64,000 bases of DNA from DASSBQ01 sp040981125 (GTDB lineage Bacteria; Nitrospirota; Nitrospiria; Nitrospirales; Nitrospiraceae): the NCBI GenBank assembly GCA_040981125.1, contig JANRMQ010000003.1, positions 248,001 through 312,000 of the forward strand. Direction: 5' to 3'. The notes under the pieces are model-generated. The model saw nothing but the letters and a program-made list of their open reading frames with translations, was not told the origin of the DNA and made no database searches. How positions within the stretch are numbered: position 1 is the stretch's first letter; each line of letters starts with the position of its first letter. Made by a program: the position numbers and the translations under genes. Of this stretch, positions 58,025 to 64,000 are shown piece by piece.

Positions 58025-60658
58025 ATGCGTGTGTATGAATTAGCAAAGAAACTCGGAATGGAAAACCGTGATCTCATTCCGGAGCTCAAGCGGCTCGGAA
58101 TCGCCGTGGCGTCGCACAGCAGCGCGCTCGATGATGATGCGGTTCGCCTGGCGCTTGACAAACTTGGCTCCAGGGCGAGATCCACCAAAGCGGACGAAGG
58201 CGGCGCATCGCCGGACGGCTCCGGACACGGCCAGGATGGAAAACGGCCGGCAAAGGGCAGAGAGGCGGGAGGTCCTCATGAGGCCTCCGCGAGAGTGCAC
58301 GGCGCCCAGCCGGAAGAATCCGCCAAGCCCGATAAGAAGCGAATTCTGATCAAGAAAAAAAGAGAAGAAGGCAGCGAGGAGATCGCGCCGCTTGCGGCGA
58401 CGCCGGAGGCAAGCCAGGCCGTTTCTTTGTTGGGCCAACCTTCGCCGCAGCCGCCTGTTCAAGCTGTCGTTCCACCGATTCCGGCCGAGCCGATTCCTTC
58501 CCTTGCCAAAGAGCCTGCGCCCGCTGCGGAGGCCAGCCCTCCGGAAGCCGTTCCGCCTCCCGTGGCGGTAGAAGCCAAGGCCCCGGCGACCCCGGCGCCG
58601 CCGAAGTCGGCAGCCATGGATACCCTGGCGCCCGTGGGGAAGAAGAAGAGTTTTTCCATCGAGAGTCTGGAGGCCGATGGGCGCGACAAGGCGAAAAAAG
58701 CTCGGAAGGGACCTCGCCAGCGTGAAGAAGAGGATATTCGATTCCGCGACGATGCCACCCGCTGGCAGGATCTCCGGGCGATTCCGGTTCAGCGCCGCGA
58801 AGATCGCTCCAAGCATGCACACCATAGTCCCCCCACGGAAATCACGAAACCGAGGAAGAAAAGCGTGAAACTGACGGCCGGTGTAAGCGTGAAAGACTTT
58901 GCAGAGTTGATCGGTCAGCGCCCTGCGGAAATCGTGAAGAAATTGATGGATATGGGGCAGATGGTCACCTTTAACCAGCCGATCAATCTTGAAGCGGCGG
59001 CCTTGATCGCCGAGGAATATGGCGCGAAGGTTGAGGTGGCGGTGGAGAAAGCCGGCGAGGACTTGCTTGAAGAGGCGGTGCGCACGGAGGGAGAGGAAGA
59101 CTTGCAACCTCGTCCGCCTGTCGTGACGATCATGGGCCATGTCGATCATGGGAAAACGTCGCTGCTTGACGCCATTCGAGAAGCGAAGGTCGCGGAAGGG
59201 GAAGCGGGGGGGATTACCCAGCATATCGGCGCCTATACAGTCAGTGTACGAGGCAAGCAGGTCACATTTCTGGACACGCCGGGCCACGAAGCCTTCACCG
59301 CCATGAGGGCCCGGGGCGCGAAGGCCACGGACATCGTCGTCCTGGTCGTGGCCGCCGACGACGGCGTCATGCCGCAAACGGTCGAAGCGATCAATCATGC
59401 GCAGGCGGCCGGCGTGCCGCTGGTCGTCGCCATCAATAAGATCGACAAGCCGGGGGCCAATCCGGACCGGGTGAAAAATGCCCTGTCCGAACATGGGCTG
59501 ATACCGGAAGCCTGGGGCGGAGAAACGATCATGGTGGAGGTGTCCGCCAAGCAGAAAATCGGCTTGGATCAGTTGCTGGAAATGATTTTGCTGCAGGCCG
59601 AAGTGTTGGAGCTAAAGGCGGATCCGACGAAGATGGCAAAAGGGCTTGTCATTGAGGCGAAGTTGGAGCGCGGGCGCGGCCCCGTCGCGACCGTGTTGGT
59701 GCAAAACGGGACTTTAAAAGTAGGTGATGCCTTCGTGGTTGGGACGTTCAGCGGGAAAGTCCGCGCGCTCAATAACGATACCGGCACGAAGGTCGCCGAA
59801 GCCGGGCCTTCTATCCCGGTGGAAGTCATCGGCCTACCCGGTGTTCCGCTTGCAGGAGATCCGTTCATTATCGTGAAAGACGAGCGGATGGCCCGCGACA
59901 TCGCCGAAGCACGGGCACAGAAACAACGGGCTGCGGAGTTGGCCGGATCAGCCAAGGTCAGCTTGGATGATCTGTTTGCCAAGATTCAGGAAGGAGACGT
60001 CAAGGAGCTGCCGATCGTGATCAAGGCCGATGTGCAGGGGTCGGCCGAAGCCTTGGCCGCGGCGGTGGAAAAAATGCCGGCTGGAGCCGTGAAACTGAAG
60101 GTCATGCACAGCGGCGTCGGCGGCATCACGGAAACCGACGTCCTGCTTGCGGCGGCCTCCAAGGCGATCGTGATCGGCTTCAATATCCGCCCCGAACCCA
60201 AAGCCGCGGCGCTGGCCGAGCACGAAGGGGTGGATATCCGGTTGTACAACATCATCTATGACGCCTTGGCTGATATTAAGGCCGCCATGGAAGGCCTCCT
60301 CGAGCCGACGTTGAAGGAGCGGGTTCTCGGGCGGGCCGAAGTCCGTCAGGTCTTTACGATTCCCAAGGCGGGCGTGGTCGCCGGGTCCTACGTGCTCGAT
60401 GGAATGATTACCCGCGCGAGCGCCGGGGCCAGAGTCATTCGAGATCACGTCGTGGTTTACGACGGAAAGCTGGGTTCCCTTCGAAGATTCAAGGACGACG
60501 TCCGTGAAGTTCAGCAAGGCTATGAATGCGGGATTACGATCGAGAACTTCAATGACATCAAGGCCGGCGACGTGATCGAAGCCTATGTCATCGACAAGAT
60601 TGCCGCCAAGCTGGAGACGGCCGGTCGCTCCTCAACGCCGCAAAGCCAACGGGCATGA
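58025..60658 (+). CDS. infB: Translation initiation factor IF-2
   Basis: An 877-residue GTPase. An N-terminal IF2-N domain (MRVYELAKKLGMENRDLIPELKRLGI) is followed by a long Ala/Pro/Lys-rich linker (about 55-240), then a second IF2-N-like helix (VSVKDFAELIGQRPAEIVKKL). The G domain has GHVDHGKTS (about 375), DTPGHEAF and NKID. Domains II-IV follow to the end. It brings initiator tRNA to the 30S subunit. Its stop overlaps the next gene by four bases. Confidence 0.97.
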   Translation: MRVYELAKKLGMENRDLIPELKRLGIAVASHSSALDDDAVRLALDKLGSRARSTKADEGGASPDGSGHGQDGKRPAKGREAGGPHEASARVHGAQPEESAKPDKKRILIKKKREEGSEEIAPLAATPEASQAVSLLGQPSPQPPVQAVVPPIPAEPIPSLAKEPAPAAEASPPEAVPPPVAVEAKAPATPAPPKSAAMDTLAPVGKKKSFSIESLEADGRDKAKKARKGPRQREEEDIRFRDDATRWQDLRAIPVQRREDRSKHAHHSPPTEITKPRKKSVKLTAGVSVKDFAELIGQRPAEIVKKLMDMGQMVTFNQPINLEAAALIAEEYGAKVEVAVEKAGEDLLEEAVRTEGEEDLQPRPPVVTIMGHVDHGKTSLLDAIREAKVAEGEAGGITQHIGAYTVSVRGKQVTFLDTPGHEAFTAMRARGAKATDIVVLVVAADDGVMPQTVEAINHAQAAGVPLVVAINKIDKPGANPDRVKNALSEHGLIPEAWGGETIMVEVSAKQKIGLDQLLEMILLQAEVLELKADPTKMAKGLVIEAKLERGRGPVATVLVQNGTLKVGDAFVVGTFSGKVRALNNDTGTKVAEAGPSIPVEVIGLPGVPLAGDPFIIVKDERMARDIAEARAQKQRAAELAGSAKVSLDDLFAKIQEGDVKELPIVIKADVQGSAEALAAAVEKMPAGAVKLKVMHSGVGGITETDVLLAAASKAIVIGFNIRPEPKAAALAEHEGVDIRLYNIIYDALADIKAAMEGLLEPTLKERVLGRAEVRQVFTIPKAGVVAGSYVLDGMITRASAGARVIRDHVVVYDGKLGSLRRFKDDVREVQQGYECGITIENFNDIKAGDVIEAYVIDKIAAKLETAGRSSTPQSQRA

Positions 60659-60936
60659 TCGTTGGCATCTGTACCGTTGAACTGTTCATTCCTGAAGGTC
60701 ATTCTCTGAAAGGAAAACGACAGGTTCTTCAGAGCCTGAAGAATCGGTTGCGCGAGAAATTCAATCTCTCGGTGGCGGAAGTGGGCGATCATGATCTATG
60801 GCAAAAGTCGATTCTGGGGTTGGCCTGTGTGGCCAATGAATCGGTTCACGTCAATCAAGTGTTGGAGCAGGCGCTCAACGTGATCCGGGGAATTCCGACG
60901 ATCGAACTGGTGCGGTCCCGAATTGAGTTGCTGTAG
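60655..60936 (+). CDS. DUF503/YlxP-like small protein
   Basis: A 93-residue protein with the family start MIVGICTVELFIPEGHSLKGKRQVLQSLKNRLREKFN and later VAEVGDHDLWQKSILGLACVAN. This ferredoxin-like fold is always found between infB and rbfA in many phyla and may act in ribosome assembly. It overlaps infB by four bases (ATGA) and ends nine bases before rbfA. Confidence 0.93.
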   Translation: MIVGICTVELFIPEGHSLKGKRQVLQSLKNRLREKFNLSVAEVGDHDLWQKSILGLACVANESVHVNQVLEQALNVIRGIPTIELVRSRIELL

Positions 60937-60945
60937 CGGCTGCCC

Positions 60946-61356
60946 ATGGCAAAGACGACCTATAAACGGGCCGAGCGGGTAGCGGACCAGATCCGCATGG
61001 AAGTGGCGGATATTTTGATGCGCCGCATCAAGGATCCCCGGGTGCGTTCCGTCACGGTGACCGACGTGGAGTTGACCAGCGATCTTCGGCTTGCCAGGGT
61101 CTATGTGACGACCATGGAACGAGACGAGGCCGAACGGCTGGTCTTTGACGGCCTGGCGAAAGCGAGCGGATTCATTCGATCGGAATTGGGCAAGCGCCTA
61201 TCATTGCGATATTTGCCGGACTTATCGTTTATCAAGGATATCAGCGGCCCGAGAGGGGATCGCATTCTTCAGTTGTTGGATAGCCTCCATGACTCCGATG
61301 AGGAACCGCCGGCCTCATCGGGGGATTCCGGGGAGACCCGTACGGATCCGAGATGA
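60946..61356 (+). CDS. rbfA: 30S ribosome-binding factor RbfA
   Basis: A 136-residue KH-type protein: YKRAERVADQIRMEVADILMRRIKDPRV, then VTVTDVELTSDLRLARVYVTT and LRYLPDLSFIKDIS. It matures the 16S rRNA 5' end and helps in the cold. It has a short acidic tail beyond the core. Its stop overlaps truB by four bases, so they are coupled. Confidence 0.95.
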   Translation: MAKTTYKRAERVADQIRMEVADILMRRIKDPRVRSVTVTDVELTSDLRLARVYVTTMERDEAERLVFDGLAKASGFIRSELGKRLSLRYLPDLSFIKDISGPRGDRILQLLDSLHDSDEEPPASSGDSGETRTDPR

Positions 61357-62357
61357 TCGCCATGAATCTACCGTCCGCGAGCCGTTTGGTCGGCGAGGGC
61401 GTCCTCAATATCAACAAAGAGGCGGGATGGACTTCGCACGACGTGGTCGCGCGAGTCCGGAGGGCGTTGCGCGGAATCAAAGTCGGGCATGCGGGAACAC
61501 TTGATCCTGCGGCGACCGGCGTCTTGCCGATTTTGATCGGGAAAGGGACGCGGATCGCGGAGTATTTGCTTCATTGGGATAAGGAGTATCGAGCCGTCCT
61601 CCGTTTGGGAGAAACGACCGACACGTTGGACGCGACAGGAACGGTCCTTGATCGCTGTTCTCTGGACCAGGTGGCCGAGAACGACATCCGAGAGGCGGTT
61701 TCGGCGTTCAAGGGGAGAATTCAACAAGTTCCGCCGATGTATTCAGCGGTAAAGGTGCAAGGGGTTCCACTCTACAAAACGGCTCGACAGGGACGAGTGA
61801 TTGATCGCGCAGCCCGAGAGGTCGTCATTCAGGAACTCCATATCGACCGTATTGTTGGCCGGGATGTCCATCTTCGTGTCCGTTGCTCGAAAGGGACCTA
61901 TATTCGGACCCTCTGTGCCGATATCGGAGCCAAGTTGGGGGTGGGAGGGCACTTATTGGCATTAGAACGCAGCAAAGCGGGGCCATTGATGGTGGAGCGG
62001 GCCATCACGGTGGAAGAGTTTGAGCGGCAGTTGCAAGCCGGCGAAGTCAGCTCGTCATTGATGCCGCTCGATGCCGCGTTAGCGCGATGGCCTGCCTGTC
62101 GTGTCGGTCCTGAAACCGCGCGTGCTGTGTTGCACGGTGTGCCGGTGCCTCTCAGTTTGGTCATGGAGTGGGATGGCCGGTCGGATCCCTCGAGGCTGCA
62201 TGAGGAACCGATTCGTATTAAAGACGCGGAGGGGCGACTCCTTGCCATAGGGACCCTCTGTAGCGCAAACGGTTTGAATCCCGAAGGGCGATCCAATGAG
62301 CGGATCGCAATCAGGAAAGTATTGATGTCGGAAGAAACAGCAACATGCGTGTCATGA
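61353..62357 (+). CDS. truB: tRNA pseudouridine-55 synthase TruB
   Basis: A 334-residue enzyme. The catalytic Asp lies in KVGHAGTLDPAATGVLPILIG (about residue 50). YRAVLRLGETTDTLDATG, QVPPMYSAVKVQGVPLYKTARQG and RCSKGTYIRTLCADIG are all expected. A C-terminal PUA-like region follows. It isomerises U55 in the T-loop of tRNAs. Starts at 61353 and 61362 are both in frame. Next is rpsO after 22 bp. Confidence 0.95.
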   Translation: MIAMNLPSASRLVGEGVLNINKEAGWTSHDVVARVRRALRGIKVGHAGTLDPAATGVLPILIGKGTRIAEYLLHWDKEYRAVLRLGETTDTLDATGTVLDRCSLDQVAENDIREAVSAFKGRIQQVPPMYSAVKVQGVPLYKTARQGRVIDRAAREVVIQELHIDRIVGRDVHLRVRCSKGTYIRTLCADIGAKLGVGGHLLALERSKAGPLMVERAITVEEFERQLQAGEVSSSLMPLDAALARWPACRVGPETARAVLHGVPVPLSLVMEWDGRSDPSRLHEEPIRIKDAEGRLLAIGTLCSANGLNPEGRSNERIAIRKVLMSEETATCVS

Positions 62358-62379
62358 ACTCAAAAAAGGAGAGGATAGT

Positions 62380-62649
62380 ATGGCCTTATTGAAGGAAGCC
62401 AAGGACGAATTGGTCCGGCAATATCGGCAGCATGATCAGGATACCGGCTCGCCGGAGGTGCAGATTGCGATATTGACCAACCGCATCAGCTATCTCACCG
62501 ACCATTTCAAGCTTCACAAAAAGGACCACCATTCCAGACGAGGACTCTTGCAATTGGTCGGGCGCCGCCGCCGTCTGCTGGACTATCTCCGGCGCATCGA
62601 CGAAGCACGGTATCGGTCCACGATTGAGCGTTTACGGATTCGCAAATAA
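62380..62649 (+). CDS. rpsO: 30S ribosomal protein S15
   Basis: An 89-residue protein of full length, with QYRQHDQDTGSPEVQIAILTNRISYLTDHFKLHKKDHHSRRGLL-type order and the last RRRRLLDYLRRIDEARY. It binds helix 22 of 16S rRNA and organises the central domain. AAAGGAGAGGATAGT precedes the ATG. It is followed by two hairpins and pnp, as in many bacteria. Confidence 0.97.
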   Translation: MALLKEAKDELVRQYRQHDQDTGSPEVQIAILTNRISYLTDHFKLHKKDHHSRRGLLQLVGRRRRLLDYLRRIDEARYRSTIERLRIRK

Positions 62650-62656
62650 CCGCTTC

Positions 62657-62677
62657 CCTCGGCGCCATGCGCCGAGG
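62657..62677 (+). promoter_or_regulatory. Hairpin 1 between rpsO and pnp
   Basis: Nine-base-pair stem CCTCGGCGC/GCGCCGAGG with a CAT loop and no T-run. It begins seven bases after the rpsO stop. It is more like an RNA processing or stability hairpin than a terminator. Confidence 0.6.
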
Positions 62678-62728
62678 CGATAGTGTTCCGCCGCGCAGGT
62701 GAACACGGATATGGACTCATGCTGCAGC

Positions 62729-62772
62729 AATGCTGAATTGTGAATTGGCTGATGTTCGGGAAACTCAGCATT
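62729..62772 (+). promoter_or_regulatory. Hairpin 2 in the pnp leader
   Basis: AATGCTGA (62729-62736) pairs with TCAGCATT (62765-62772) over a 28-nt AT-rich loop. It lies 79 bp before the pnp start and could be a processing site. Confidence 0.4.
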
Positions 62773-62850
62773 CATCATTCATAATTTCCCAAGAGGGTGA
62801 GTCTATTTCTGTGGGCATCTGTGGGGCATAATCGAAGAGGAGACCATGAG

Positions 62851-64000
62851 ATGGCGCACATAGTTGAATTGGAGTTGGCCGGTCGCCGGCTAAGGTTGGA
62901 AACGGGACGCGTTGCCAAGCAAGCGGACGGGGCGGTGTGGGCGTCCTATGCCGATACGGTTGTGCTGGCGACCGCGGTGGCATCCCAGAATGCGAAGCCC
63001 GGCATCGACTTCCTGCCGTTGACCGTCGATTATCAAGAGAAGGCCTATGCGGCGGGGAAAATTCCCGGCGGATACTTCAAGCGCGAAGGACGCCCGTCTG
63101 AGAAAGAGGTGCTGACCAGCCGCCTGATCGATCGGCCCCTGCGTCCGCTGTTCCCCGAAGGCTACTACAATGAGACGCAAGTCATCGCGTCGGTGCTCTC
63201 GGCCGATAAGACGGGGGCATCCGATGTGATCGCTCTCACCGCGGCATCGGCTGCCTTGGCGATCTCATCCATCCCGTTCGAAGGCCCGGTTGCCGGCGTG
63301 AAGATCGGCCGTGTCGACGGCGAGTTTGTCGTCAACCCGGACATCGATGTATTTGATCGCAGCGATCTGCACCTCGTCGTGGCGGGGACGGCGGACGCTG
63401 TGATGATGGTCGAGGCAGGCGCCAACGAACTGCCGGAAGCGATCATGCTGGAAGCCATCCAGTTGGCTCACGGCGAAATCAAAAAGATCGTGGCCAAAAT
63501 CGTCGAGCTTCAAGCCATGGCCGGCAAGCCGAAACGGGTCGTGCCGGTGGAAAACATTGATTCAACTTTGGCCGGCGAAGTGCGGGCATTGGTCGCCAAC
63601 CCGATCCGTGAAGCCATTCTCATTCCGAACAAAACGGCTCGACAGGAACGGCTCGATCAGATTCTGACCGACGCGGTCGAGAAGTTTAAGAATGACGATC
63701 CGCATCGCGAGCGCCATGTCCGGTTGACGTTCCATTCGCTTGAATATACGGAAGTGCGCAGCATGATCCTGGAGCGCGGCGTGCGCGCGGACGGAAGAGG
63801 CCCATCGGACATCAGGCCGATCACCTGCGAGGTCGGCGTATTGCCGCGGACCCACGGGTCGGCGCTGTTTACCCGGGGCGAGACACAGAGCCTGGCCGTC
63901 GTGACATTGGGAACGACGGAAGACGAGCAGCGAATCGACGCGCTTGAAGGAGAATATTCCCGCACGTTCATGCTGCATTATAATTTTCCTCCGTTCAGCG
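62851..64000 (+). CDS. pnp: Polyribonucleotide nucleotidyltransferase (PNPase), 3' end outside window
   Basis: The frame is open from ATG 62851 to the end of the window (383 codons). AAGAGGAG precedes the start. The sequence shows the first RNase PH-like domain (HIVELELAGRRLRLETGRVAKQADG, LTVDYQEKAYAAGKIPGGY, REGRPSEKEVLTSRLIDRPLRPLFPEGY), then the helical linker, and the start of the second core domain (RGVRADGRGPSDIRPITCEVG, GSALFTRGETQSLAVVTLG, EGEYSRTFMLHYNFPPFS). It is a phosphorolytic 3'-5' exonuclease in the RNA degradosome. KH and S1 domains lie outside. Confidence 0.97.
   Translation, partial: MAHIVELELAGRRLRLETGRVAKQADGAVWASYADTVVLATAVASQNAKPGIDFLPLTVDYQEKAYAAGKIPGGYFKREGRPSEKEVLTSRLIDRPLRPLFPEGYYNETQVIASVLSADKTGASDVIALTAASAALAISSIPFEGPVAGVKIGRVDGEFVVNPDIDVFDRSDLHLVVAGTADAVMMVEAGANELPEAIMLEAIQLAHGEIKKIVAKIVELQAMAGKPKRVVPVENIDSTLAGEVRALVANPIREAILIPNKTARQERLDQILTDAVEKFKNDDPHRERHVRLTFHSLEYTEVRSMILERGVRADGRGPSDIRPITCEVGVLPRTHGSALFTRGETQSLAVVTLGTTEDEQRIDALEGEYSRTFMLHYNFPPFS

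Noticed and set aside
58040..59494. A 484-codon minus-strand open frame opposite infB
   Set aside because: It mirrors the infB reading frame and its low-complexity linker; no family features or start signals.
1..64000. tRNA, rRNA, CRISPR, integrase or transposase genes
   Set aside because: I looked for cloverleaf-like ends, regular short repeats with unique spacers and transposase-like motifs and found none I can support.

Overview
The window reads as a chromosomal segment of a GC-rich, Gram-negative-type bacterium. Outer-membrane and periplasmic markers are plentiful: an MlaA-type lipoprotein, beta-barrels with terminal Phe, YceI, TonB-like and DUF4105 proteins. My best inference is Nitrospirota, probably Nitrospira-like. 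This rests on the mix of SUMF1-type proteins, DUF3015, DsrE2/TusA, a cupredoxin, many HEAT-repeat genes and the compact rimP-nusA-infB-DUF503-rbfA-truB-rpsO-pnp operon. No rRNA marker is present, so the taxonomy is an inference. I see no rRNA, tRNA, CRISPR array, prophage or transposase gene.

Layout. Positions 1-8 kb hold envelope and small secreted proteins: M48 peptidase (partial), a YfcE-like phosphoesterase, DUF3015 and DUF4105 proteins, a TRL-type lipoprotein, an alpha/beta hydrolase and MlaA. Positions 8-10.3 kb hold tdh-kbl (threonine catabolism). Positions 10.3-17.1 kb hold a TonB-like protein, YceI, a Zn alcohol dehydrogenase, two SUMF1/FGE-fold proteins on either side of hemD, and a VOC protein. 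Positions 17.2-23.5 kb look like a glycan region: MBL-fold hydrolase, a Gfo/Idh/MocA-acyltransferase fusion, a UDP-glucuronate-epimerase-like SDR, a deacetylase-like protein and a GT4 glycosyltransferase. The UDP-glucose dehydrogenase at 48.6 kb could feed UDP-glucuronate to it. Positions 24-35.8 kb hold a CPA2 antiporter, a Rieske oxygenase, DsrE2-TusA, FTCD, rpsU, nth, a DsrE protein, polA and a zincin.

Positions 35.8-41.9 kb are rich in non-coding structure. There are two MITE-like elements with terminal inverted repeats, a set of covarying hairpin repeats, and one copy of a dispersed repeat of about 215 bp whose inverted partner lies at 27.6 kb. Between them lie a membrane glycosyltransferase, a hydrolase-fold protein without its nucleophile, and a pair of secreted FlgT-like/LPP20-like proteins.

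Positions 41.9-48.5 kb are the most unusual part. Seven co-directional, tightly packed genes encode a predicted inactive alkaline-phosphatase-fold protein, a small secreted protein and five consecutive HEAT-repeat proteins. Several of the five share a C-terminal signature and Cys-bearing insertions.

Positions 50-56.2 kb hold a CBS protein, a spermidine-synthase-like membrane fusion, a cupredoxin, ferredoxins, DUF192, a chagasin-like inhibitor and a D-amino-acid transaminase. From 56.2 kb to the end runs the conserved translation/transcription operon, with pnp cut by the window edge.
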